A stretch of DNA of 64,000 nucleotides, taken from assembly GCF_017353515.1 (NCBI RefSeq), contig NZ_JAFMPY010000021.1, positions 51,311 to 115,310 on the forward strand. The letters run 5' to 3'. The notes under the pieces are model-generated. The model was given only the letters and a program-made list of their open reading frames with translations. It was not told the DNA's origin and did not search any database. The DNA is from Jiella sonneratiae. Its GTDB lineage: Bacteria > Pseudomonadota > Alphaproteobacteria > Rhizobiales > Rhizobiaceae. Positions 17,274-25,114 of this stretch are shown here, in pieces; position 1 is the first letter of the stretch, and each line of letters starts with the position of its first letter. Position numbers and translations under genes: made by a program.

Positions 17274-18167
17274 ATGACATCGCCAGAGCAGACCGCATCG
17301 ACCGGCGTGGAAACGCTCGTCTTCCGCGACGGGTCTTTCCATCGCGGAACGCGCGTGGTTCCGGCCGAGGTCGCCGTCGCCGTCTCGATCGGCGGCACGA
17401 CCCATGCGGTGATGATGGCGACGCCCGCGGATCTCGAAGACATGGCGACAGGCCTCGTCCTGAACGAGGCGATCGTCGACGGGATCGGCGAAATCGAATC
17501 GATCGCCATCGTCGAGACGGAGGCCGGCATCGACTGCCAGATCCGGCTGGTCGAGGCGCGGGCGAAAACCTATGTCGCGCGGCGCCGCCAGATGACCGGG
17601 CCGGTCGGTTGCGGGCTGTGCGGCGTCGAATCCCTGGAACTCGCGGCCCCGGCGCTCCCGCGGGTCGAGGGCGCGCTCGCCGGCCCGCTCCCGCCTGCAA
17701 GAATCACCGGCGCCGTCGCGGCGATGGCTGAGGGCCAGGCGCTCGGCCATCTGACCCGGGCGGTACACGCCGCCGGCTTCCACCTGCCGGCGGGCGAGAC
17801 TGGCGCCGGCCTCGTCGTCATGCGCGAGGACGTCGGGCGCCACAATGCCCTCGACAAGGTGGCGGGCCATCTGGCGCGCGCCGGCATCGATCCGCGCCGC
17901 GGCTTCCTCACCATTACCAGCCGGGTGTCGGTGGAACTGATCCAGAAGGCGGCGAGGATGGGATGCGGGCTCCTCGCCGCGGTTTCCGCGCCGACGGCGC
18001 TTGCGATCCGCGAGGCGAAGGCCGCCGGCATCACCCTCGTCGCGGTCGCGCGCGGCGAGGACTTCGAAGTGTTTTCGCATCCCGAGCGGATTGCCGGGGC
18101 ATCCGCGATCCCGGATGATGCGGTCAATGGACAGACGATGAAGGGGAGGGCCGCCCATGGAGCGTGA
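17274..18167 (+). CDS. fdhD: Formate dehydrogenase accessory sulfurtransferase
   Basis: FdhD (297 residues from the ATG at 17274) transfers sulfur from a cysteine desulfurase to the molybdenum cofactor so that formate dehydrogenase becomes active. The functional cysteines are Cys113 and Cys116 in VGCGLCG, and the family motifs EDVGRHNALDKV and ITSRVSVELIQKAA are clear. The frame is open upstream to 17133, but that part comes from the repeat element. It overlaps fdsD by 11 bases, confirming that it belongs to the formate dehydrogenase operon despite the repeat between it and fdsA. Confidence 0.95.
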   Translation: MTSPEQTASTGVETLVFRDGSFHRGTRVVPAEVAVAVSIGGTTHAVMMATPADLEDMATGLVLNEAIVDGIGEIESIAIVETEAGIDCQIRLVEARAKTYVARRRQMTGPVGCGLCGVESLELAAPALPRVEGALAGPLPPARITGAVAAMAEGQALGHLTRAVHAAGFHLPAGETGAGLVVMREDVGRHNALDKVAGHLARAGIDPRRGFLTITSRVSVELIQKAARMGCGLLAAVSAPTALAIREAKAAGITLVAVARGEDFEVFSHPERIAGASAIPDDAVNGQTMKGRAAHGA

Positions 18168-18417
18168 CAAGCTCGTCTACATGGCGAACCAGATCGCCAA
18201 GTTCTTCGAATCCGCCAAGGAGGGCGCGCGCTCCAAGGGGGTGGCGGACCACATCAACAAGTTCTGGGAGCCGCGCATGCGGACCCAACTCTTCGAGCGC
18301 GTCGACGGCGGCCGGACGGATGGCATGCATCCGCTGGTGCTGGAGGCGATGGGCGCGATCCGCCGGCCGGAGACGCCGGGTGGTGCACCCAACCGGGACG
18401 ATCCGTCGCTTGCCTGA
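18157..18417 (+). CDS. fdsD: Formate dehydrogenase delta subunit
   Basis: A small 86-residue protein with the FdsD core LVYMANQIAKFF and DHINKFWEPRMR. FdsD is associated with NAD-dependent formate dehydrogenases and needed for full activity, probably in cofactor insertion or holoenzyme stability. The start overlaps the 3' end of fdhD, and it is the last gene of the operon. Confidence 0.92.
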   Translation: MERDKLVYMANQIAKFFESAKEGARSKGVADHINKFWEPRMRTQLFERVDGGRTDGMHPLVLEAMGAIRRPETPGGAPNRDDPSLA

Positions 18418-18567
18418 AATGGGAGCCTGAGGCGGGCGCCGGGGCGACGAGGCGGCGTGGCGAATATTTCGCTGGCAAATTGTGCAGGCCGGCTGCCGAT
18501 CGCAAGCGGTCATTAACCTTAACGCCTTACCAACGACCGGGTCCGCAACCTTTCCCGCCCGGTTCCC

Positions 18568-19413
18568 ATGCGCTCGAAGCGATCTGTCCTTTTCGCCGCC
18601 CTCGCAGCCTCGCTCCTTGCCGGCTGCGCCGGCAACGACCGCAACACGATGCGGATGTCCGCCACGCCGGCGCAAAGCGCGTCGCCGGCGCTCGGCTATC
18701 AGTCGCCGGATGCGGCCCGCGACTTTCCGCTGTTCCAGTCGTTCCAGCCGCCGGTCGGTTCGGCCCTCGCCGGCCGCACGATCGCCGTCGCGCGCTATTC
18801 CGACATCGCGCTTCGTCCGAAAGAGGTGGTGCTGACCTTCGACGACGGCCCGATGCCCGGCAAGACCCATAAGATCCTCCAGGCGCTCGCCGACCACGGC
18901 GTCAGCGCGACCTTCCTGATGGTCGGGCAGATGGCGAAGGCCTATCCGAAGATCGCGCAGGAGGTGGCCCGTGCCGGCCACACGATCGGGACCCACACCT
19001 TCCGCCACGCCAATCTTCGGACGATGAGCGATGCGGCCGCGATGGCCGAGATCCGCAAGGGCCAGATGAGCGTCGCCGACGCCCTGAAGCCGATCGGCAT
19101 GGCGCCGGCGCCGTTCTTCCGCTTTCCCTATCTCGCCGATACCTCGCGCCTGCGCCACGAGCTTGCCGAAGAGGGTATCGTCGCCATCGACGTCGACGTC
19201 GATTCCAAGGACTACTTCCGCGACGCCCCGGAGACGGTCCGCGACCGCACCCTGCGGGCGCTCGACAAGCACGGCCGCGGCATCATCCTGATGCACGACA
19301 TCCAGGCCCGCACGGCGGCGATGCTGCCGGGCCTGCTCTCCGCGCTCGAGGCGCGGGGCTACAAGGTCGTGCGGCTGGTGCCGGCCGGACACGCCGAGGT
19401 CGCCGGTTTGTAG
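18568..19413 (+). CDS. Polysaccharide deacetylase family lipoprotein
   Basis: A 281-residue NodB-homology protein. The N-terminus is a lipoprotein signal with lipobox LLAGC (MRSKRSVLFAALAASLLAGC), so it should be anchored in the envelope. The catalytic motifs are TFDDGPMPGK (Asp-Asp), GTHTFRHANL (His-x4-His type metal ligands), RFPYLADTSR and the C-terminal ILMHDI. Members remove acetyl or formyl groups from polysaccharides such as peptidoglycan or chitooligosaccharides; the substrate is not evident. Stands alone downstream of fdsD. Confidence 0.88.
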   Translation: MRSKRSVLFAALAASLLAGCAGNDRNTMRMSATPAQSASPALGYQSPDAARDFPLFQSFQPPVGSALAGRTIAVARYSDIALRPKEVVLTFDDGPMPGKTHKILQALADHGVSATFLMVGQMAKAYPKIAQEVARAGHTIGTHTFRHANLRTMSDAAAMAEIRKGQMSVADALKPIGMAPAPFFRFPYLADTSRLRHELAEEGIVAIDVDVDSKDYFRDAPETVRDRTLRALDKHGRGIILMHDIQARTAAMLPGLLSALEARGYKVVRLVPAGHAEVAGL

Positions 19414-19542
19414 CAACTCGCCCCCGGCCTTCGGGATCGCGACACGCGGGTCGTCGCATCTTGGCGCCCGACGCATGCGTCCTGGCGTCGCGTGCCCATC
19501 CGAGCGGCGAGGGGGGCGAGATCACCCGTCGGCAAAGGCGGA

Positions 19543-20493
19543 TCAGACCGCCGCCTTGGCATCCTCCCGCGGCCGGGCGTCGACCGCGCGTCCGTCGGCG
19601 AGAAGCTCGCGTTCGCGAACCCAGCCGATGCCCGAGCCGTCCTGGCGGAAGCCGCGCTCGCGCTGGATCAGCTGCCAGGTGGACGGCCCGCCGGAGATTT
19701 CGAAGAGATTGTAGCGCGATGCGGGGTTCTTGCTGCCGGGCGCCTGGCTTGCCGAGGGAACGCCGATCACCGGGACCTGTCCGTCGGGACCGTGAAGCCA
19801 ATAGAGCGTGTCGAGATGGGTATGGCCGTGCAGCACCAGTTCGGCCCCGACATCGCGCATGACCTTCGAAAAAAACTGCTTGCCGATCAGCCGCTTGTGC
19901 CAGGAGGTCGAGCCCGAGATCGGCGGATGATGGATCAGCACGACGCGGAAGAGGCCGAGCGCCCGCGTCGTCTCGAGCAGCTTGGCGAGCCGCAATGCCT
20001 GGCCGCGCTTGAAGGTGCCGGTGGCGAAGAAGGGCGCGGTCGCCTCGGCGGTCGAGACACCGAGGATGGCGACGTTCTCCCGGATGCGCAGATAGGGAAA
20101 GGACTTCTTGGTCGAATTCAGGCTCTCGTCGCCCGTCATGTAGGGCTGCCATTCCCGGAACGAGCGCTGCAGCGCGCCGGGAACGTAGGCGTCGTGGTTG
20201 CCGGGGACCAGCGAGACCAGTTGCGGGGTCCCGAGATCGCGCAGCCATAGCCCGGAAGCGATCGTCTCCTTCTTGGTGGCGAGATTGACGAGGTCGCCGG
20301 TCACCGCGATATGGTCGGGGTTTTCGTCCTTCAGATCGAGGACGAGATCGCTCAGCGTGTCGCCGAACATCATGCGGCGACGGTTGCGCTGCCAGTTGTA
20401 CCAGCCCGTCACGCGCTTGGAGGCGAGCTCGCGGAAGGAAAGTTCCGGCAGCGGCCCGAGATGGATGTCGGAAAGGTGGGCGAGACGGAACAT
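19543..20493 (-). CDS. Calcineurin-like metallophosphoesterase
   Basis: A 316-residue metallophosphoesterase with all five motifs: HLSDIHLG, AVTGDLVN, VPGNHDAY, VLIHHPP and VLHGHTH. These bind a two-metal centre that hydrolyses phosphodiesters. No signal peptide is seen, so it is probably cytoplasmic. The substrate could be a cyclic nucleotide or UDP-diacylglucosamine-like compound; nothing in the neighbourhood decides. Convergent with the deacetylase gene. Confidence 0.88.
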   Translation of the reverse strand: MFRLAHLSDIHLGPLPELSFRELASKRVTGWYNWQRNRRRMMFGDTLSDLVLDLKDENPDHIAVTGDLVNLATKKETIASGLWLRDLGTPQLVSLVPGNHDAYVPGALQRSFREWQPYMTGDESLNSTKKSFPYLRIRENVAILGVSTAEATAPFFATGTFKRGQALRLAKLLETTRALGLFRVVLIHHPPISGSTSWHKRLIGKQFFSKVMRDVGAELVLHGHTHLDTLYWLHGPDGQVPVIGVPSASQAPGSKNPASRYNLFEISGGPSTWQLIQRERGFRQDGSGIGWVRERELLADGRAVDARPREDAKAAV

Positions 20494-20629
20494 GAGACGA
20501 TCATCCTCGATTGCATCGGCTTGCCGATCTGACGGCGCTGCGCGGGTGAGATTTCCCGGCGCCGCTGCCGCCGTCAGGACCTCGACCCCCCGTCAACCGA
20601 TTGTAGAAACAAAGGAAGCGAGTGGAACC

Positions 20630-21091
20630 GTGCGATTTCAGAAATTCCTGATCGGGGCGATGCACGGCGCGCATCTCCTGACCCGTCCGATGACGCTCGG
20701 CGTCCGCGGCGCCGCCTTCGACGAGGCGGGCCGGATCTTCCTCGTCCGCCACACCTATCTGCCCGGCTGGTACATGCCGGGGGGCGGGGTGGATCCCGGC
20801 GAGACGGTGGAGGAGGCGCTGCACCGCGAGTGTGCGGAGGAGGGCAACCTCAGCCTCACCCGGCCACCGGAACTCGTCTCGGTCTACTACAACCGCGCCG
20901 CGTCGAAGCACGACCACGTCCTCCTGTACCGCTGCGAAGGCGTCGTCCAGAGCGAAACGAAACGGCCGGACCGGGAGATCGCCGAGGCGGGTTTCTTCCC
21001 GCTCGACGGTCTGCCCGACGATCTGACCGCCGCCACGCGCCGGCGGCTCGACGAACTCGCCGGAGCCGGAGCGCCCGATCCCTATTGGTGA
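20630..21091 (+). CDS. Nudix hydrolase
   Basis: A 153-residue Nudix protein. The Nudix box runs from GGGVDPGETVEEALHREC to AEEG, with the Glu residues that bind the metal. The GTG start at 20630 is preferred (AAAGGAAG about 12 bases upstream); the frame is open upstream to 20198, but that overlaps the divergent phosphoesterase gene. Preceded by hydrophobic FLIGAMHGAHLLTRPMTLGV. It hydrolyses a nucleoside diphosphate linked to another moiety; the specific substrate is unknown. Confidence 0.85.
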   Translation: MRFQKFLIGAMHGAHLLTRPMTLGVRGAAFDEAGRIFLVRHTYLPGWYMPGGGVDPGETVEEALHRECAEEGNLSLTRPPELVSVYYNRAASKHDHVLLYRCEGVVQSETKRPDREIAEAGFFPLDGLPDDLTAATRRRLDELAGAGAPDPYW

Positions 21092-21173
21092 CCGGCGGCT
21101 CGCCGCGCCGTGGTCGAGGACCGCCACCGCGGCCGAAGAACGTGCCGGACGCCGAAGGCAAGGTGCCGCGAAT

Positions 21174-22166
21174 TCAGCCGGTGGCCGGCACGGCCACCCG
21201 TCCGTGCGGCCGGTCGAGGTCGAGTGTCGGCCCCAGCGGCACGATGCCGGTCGGATTGATGGTCTTGTGGCTCGTGTAGTAGTGGCCCTTGATGTGCTCG
21301 AAATTCACCGTCTCGGCGACGCCCGGCGACTGGTAGAGCTCGCGCATGTAGGCGTCGATCGCGGCATAGTCGGCGATGCGCCGGAGATTGCACTTGAAGT
21401 GGCCGTGATAGACGGCGTCGAAGCGGATGAGCGTCGTGAAAAGGCGCCAGTCGGCTTCCGTCGGCGCCTGCGAGCCGACCAGATAGCGCTGGCCCGACAG
21501 GCGCTCCTCCAAGATGTCGAGGGTTTCGAACAGCGGATGGAAGGCCTTCTCGTAGGCTTCCTGCGTCGTTGCGAAACCGCATTTGTAGACGCCGTTGTTC
21601 ACCGTGTCGTAGACGCGCCGGTTGATCGCCTCGATTTCCGCCAGGTGCTCCGAAGGGGTGAGGTCGACCGAATTGTCGGCGAAGTCGGAAAAGCCGGTGT
21701 CGAGGATGCGGATGATCTCGGCGGATTCGTTGTTGACGATCGTGCCTTCGCGCTTGTCCCACAGCACCGGGACGGTGACGCGGCCGGTATAGGTCGGTTC
21801 GGCCGTCAGATAGACCTCGTAGAGCCGCCTCTTGCCGAGCACGGCGTCGGGGATCGCCCCGGGCCGCTCGGAGAACACCCAACCCTCTTCGCCCATGTGG
21901 TAGTCGACCACCGAGAGCGAGACCACGTCCTCCAGCCTCTTCAGCTTGCGGGCGATCAGCGTGCGGTGCGCCCAGGGGCAGGCGAGCGAGACATAGAGGT
22001 GGTAGCGGCCGACCTCGGCGGGATGCGCCTTGCGACCCTCAGGACCGGGCGCGCCGTCGGGGGTGATCCAGTCGCGGAACGTCGTCGTCGATCGCTCGAA
22101 GCTGCCGCCGGTCGACTTCGTATCGTACCACTTGTCCTGCCACTTGCCGTCGACGAGAAGTCCCAT
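21174..22166 (-). CDS. Glutathionyl-hydroquinone reductase (Xi-class GST, YqjG type)
   Basis: A 330-residue Xi-class glutathione transferase. The catalytic Cys is in SLACPWAHRTL, followed by VTVPVLWDKREGTIVNNESAEI (glutathione site) and a C-terminal helical domain with YLVGSQAPTEADW and GHYYTSHKTINPTGIVP. Members reduce glutathionyl-hydroquinones and deal with quinone stress in the cytoplasm. The ATG at 22166 has AAGGAGG at correct spacing; the longer open frame upstream is not coding. About 350 bases separate it from the divergent GNAT gene; I see no gene in that gap. Confidence 0.92.
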   Translation of the reverse strand: MGLLVDGKWQDKWYDTKSTGGSFERSTTTFRDWITPDGAPGPEGRKAHPAEVGRYHLYVSLACPWAHRTLIARKLKRLEDVVSLSVVDYHMGEEGWVFSERPGAIPDAVLGKRRLYEVYLTAEPTYTGRVTVPVLWDKREGTIVNNESAEIIRILDTGFSDFADNSVDLTPSEHLAEIEAINRRVYDTVNNGVYKCGFATTQEAYEKAFHPLFETLDILEERLSGQRYLVGSQAPTEADWRLFTTLIRFDAVYHGHFKCNLRRIADYAAIDAYMRELYQSPGVAETVNFEHIKGHYYTSHKTINPTGIVPLGPTLDLDRPHGRVAVPATG

Positions 22167-22514
22167 GGCGGTCGCCTCCTTGATATCGCGGGTGGTCGAA
22201 GGGGTTGCTCGCGCCGAGACGGGGGCGGCGACCTCGTCGCACGGTTTTAACAGATGGCCGTCTCCGGGTGTTCCTGCCTGCGAGCGACAGTCCGTCACCG
22301 CGGCGGTGCCGCCCGCCGACGCGCAGTGGACCGGGCGCGTCGAAGATGCTAACGGGCCGGACGAAAATCGAGCAGGACGATCCGCGATGACCATCGACCG
22401 ACGACGAAAGACGAAAGGCGCCAGAGGGCGCTGACCGACCGTCGTTCGGCGCCCGGGGCTATCCCTCCGGGGCGAGCGGCGAGCCCGCTCGATCGATATC
22501 CGGACACCCCCATC

Positions 22515-23018
22515 ATGTTCGACCTGAACGACGTCAGGTATCTTCCTGAACTCGCTGCCCATCATGCCGCCATCGAGGCGATCGCCGACGAGGCGTTCGG
22601 GCCCGGGCGTTTCGCCCGCGCCGCCGAACGCGTGCGCGAAATGGCGTCGTGCGATGCGCAACTTTCCTTCGTGGCGGAACACGAGGGTGCCATCATCGGC
22701 TCGGTCAGGCAGACGCCGATCATGGTCGGAAAGGTGCCGAGCCTGCTGCTCGGACCGCTCGCCGTCCGCCCGGCCTACAAGAACCGCGGTGTCGGCAAGG
22801 CGCTGATGCGGCTCGCGGCGGAGGCGGCGCGCGCGAAGGGCGAGACATCGATCGTCCTCGTCGGCGACCCGCCCTATTACGCGCCGCTCGGATACCGGCC
22901 TCTGGCCCCAGGAAGCGTGATCATGCCGGGCCCCGTCGATCCCAGACGGGTGCTGGGGCTGGCGCTCGTCGAGGGCGGCCTCGACGGCCTGCGCGGCGAG
23001 GTCCGGGCGAGACGGTAG
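22515..23018 (+). CDS. GNAT family N-acetyltransferase
   Basis: A 167-residue GNAT protein resembling the YhbS type. The acetyl-CoA motif A is LAVRPAYKNRGVGKALM, and the C-terminal VGDPPYYAPLGYRPL is typical for the branch. It transfers an acetyl group from acetyl-CoA to an amine on an unidentified substrate. Convergent with the MoxR-cluster genes, leaving only eight bases between the stops. Confidence 0.85.
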   Translation: MFDLNDVRYLPELAAHHAAIEAIADEAFGPGRFARAAERVREMASCDAQLSFVAEHEGAIIGSVRQTPIMVGKVPSLLLGPLAVRPAYKNRGVGKALMRLAAEAARAKGETSIVLVGDPPYYAPLGYRPLAPGSVIMPGPVDPRRVLGLALVEGGLDGLRGEVRARR

Positions 23019-23026
23019 GGGCGAGG

Positions 23027-25114
23027 CTATCGCCCTTCGCGGTACCAGGTGGCCGACAGCGCCAGGAGAAGCACGGCGAGGCCGAGGAAGCCGGCAAACA
23101 GCGGCGTCCGGTCGACGCCGCGCAGGATCGTCTCGTCGGTCGTCTTCAGGCCGATCCAGTCCCGTCCGTCGCCGTCGGCTCTGCCGCTGATCGGAACGAT
23201 GCGCGGAATCGAGACGTCGCTCGACCCGTCTTCGCCGATCCGGCGGACGCTGCCGCGCGTCGCTTCGGCGATCGGCCGGAGCTTCTCGGGGGTCGAGATC
23301 GCCTCGCGATATTCGCGCGGATTGACCGGCCCGACGGTGCCGAGCGCCCTGAGATCGCCGCTCGCCGCCTGGAACAGGCCCATCTCGTCGGTCTTCAGGA
23401 CGCCTTCCCAGAGGCCCGGGCTGACGTTCTTCAAAGGGAGATTCTCGGCCTTGCCGGACGGCGTGATGACCGTCGCGGGGCCGGGGTCGTCGCCGATCGT
23501 CTGGCGCGTCACAACGAGATCGGAGCCGCGGGCTTCGGCGTTCAGCGATTCCTCTTCGAGTTCAGGCTCCTTCATCAGCCAGTGGGCGACCCGGCGAAAC
23601 AGCGCGACATGCGGGCCGCCGCCTTCGAAACCGCGCGACCAGAGCCATTCCTGATCCGACAGGAGCAGCGCGACGCGCCCCTCGCCGACCCGGTCGAGCA
23701 CCAGCAGCGGGTGGCCGTCGGCGCCGTTCATGACCGTCTCGCCCTTCGGCTCCGTCACGTCGATCGACCGGAACCACGGGCTCCAGTCGGGCGGCTCGGA
23801 ACCCGATCCCGGCAGGTTCCGCGTCACCGGATGCTTTTTCCCGAGGTCGGAAACCTGCGGATAGAAGGCCTTCTCCTCGACCTTGCCGGTGGGCTGGGCC
23901 GGCAGGATCCACTGCAGCGGCGTCTGGGCGATCGACTCGTTGCCGGCATATTCGGGACCCGCGGCGATCAGCATGGCGCCGCCGTTTTCGACATATTGGG
24001 CGATGTAGTCGAAATACAGCGAGGGCAGGACGCCGCGCTCCTGGTAGCGGTCGAAGATGATCAGGTCGAAGTCCTTGATCTTCTCGACGAAGAGCTCGCG
24101 GGTCGGAAAGGCGATCAGCGAGAGCTCGTCGATCGGCGTGCCGTCCTGCTTTTCCGGCGGGCGCAGGATGGTGAAGTGCACGAGGTCGACGGTCGCGTCG
24201 GACTTCAGGAGGTTGCGCCAGGTGCGCTCGCCGGCATGGGGTTCGCCGGAAACCAGCAGGACGCGGAGGTTTTCACGGATTCCGTCGACGACGGCGATCG
24301 CCTTGTTGTTGACGCCGGTGATCTCGCGATCCTCGCGGGAGACGGAAACTTCGAGGATGTTCTTGCCGGCGCGCGGAAGCTGGAACGCAACGGTTTCGTC
24401 GGTGCCGGGCGTCGCCTGCTGGCGGGCGATGAGATCGCCGTTGAGGAAGACCTGCACGGGCACCGGCGCGGTGCCGGCGCCGGCACCTTCCTCGACGACG
24501 CGGTAGGTCAGGCGCTGGTCCTCGTCGACCAGACCGAAGCGCGGGCTGTTGCGGATTTCGATGCGCCGGTCGAATTCGTCGTCGTGGCCGGTGACGAGGG
24601 CGTGGACCGGCGCGTCGAAGCCGAGCTTAGAGGCCTCGTCCGGAATGTCGTGGACCTGACCGTCGGTGACCATGATCGCGCCGGCGACGCGGGCCGGCGC
24701 GACATCCTTCAGCGAATCCGACAATGCGGAGAACAGCGCGGTCGTCGCGTCGTTCGCCGGCGTCCCCGCGGACTTCGCCTCGACCGTCCTGACCTCGAAT
24801 TCCGGGTATCGGGCTAGGCTCGCCCGCAGCGCCGCCTCCGCCGCGTCGGTCTGGGCGGTGCGGTCGCCGATCGACTGGCTCTGGCTGCGGTCGACCACCA
24901 GCGACACGACGCTCTTCATCGGATCGCGCTCTTCCCGCAGGACGACGGGATTGGCGAGGGCCAGCACCAGCGCGGCGATCGCCAGGACACGGACCAGCGC
25001 GCCGGGCGTGCGGGCGACGAGGAGCGCCAGCGCCAGGAGGGCGGCCGGCACGGCGATGACGCCGAGGACGGTCCAGGAGAAAAACGGATCGAAGGCAACG
25101 GACCAGTTCATCAT
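23027..25114 (-). CDS. Membrane protein of MoxR/DUF58 cluster (VWA-like plus GATase-like)
   Basis: A 695-residue membrane protein. Hydrophobic segments near residues 15-33 and 38-57 precede a VWA-like region with an intact metal-site pattern DRSQS. The middle (LIIFDRYQERGVLP to GGAMLIAAGPEY) resembles the glutamine-amidotransferase-like fold often annotated for this family, without an obvious catalytic Cys. A C-terminal helix (LFAGFLGLAVLLLALSATWY) ends the protein. Its start overlaps the upstream gene by four bases (ATGA). Together with MoxR, DUF58 and BatA-like proteins, it probably forms an envelope chaperone/assembly complex; exact function unknown. Confidence 0.8.
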   Translation of the reverse strand: MMNWSVAFDPFFSWTVLGVIAVPAALLALALLVARTPGALVRVLAIAALVLALANPVVLREERDPMKSVVSLVVDRSQSQSIGDRTAQTDAAEAALRASLARYPEFEVRTVEAKSAGTPANDATTALFSALSDSLKDVAPARVAGAIMVTDGQVHDIPDEASKLGFDAPVHALVTGHDDEFDRRIEIRNSPRFGLVDEDQRLTYRVVEEGAGAGTAPVPVQVFLNGDLIARQQATPGTDETVAFQLPRAGKNILEVSVSREDREITGVNNKAIAVVDGIRENLRVLLVSGEPHAGERTWRNLLKSDATVDLVHFTILRPPEKQDGTPIDELSLIAFPTRELFVEKIKDFDLIIFDRYQERGVLPSLYFDYIAQYVENGGAMLIAAGPEYAGNESIAQTPLQWILPAQPTGKVEEKAFYPQVSDLGKKHPVTRNLPGSGSEPPDWSPWFRSIDVTEPKGETVMNGADGHPLLVLDRVGEGRVALLLSDQEWLWSRGFEGGGPHVALFRRVAHWLMKEPELEEESLNAEARGSDLVVTRQTIGDDPGPATVITPSGKAENLPLKNVSPGLWEGVLKTDEMGLFQAASGDLRALGTVGPVNPREYREAISTPEKLRPIAEATRGSVRRIGEDGSSDVSIPRIVPISGRADGDGRDWIGLKTTDETILRGVDRTPLFAGFLGLAVLLLALSATWYREGR

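Noticed and set aside
14732..17530. Minus-strand open frame of 932 codons opposite fdsA and fdhD
   Set aside because: Overlaps the whole formate dehydrogenase catalytic gene; no family resemblance.
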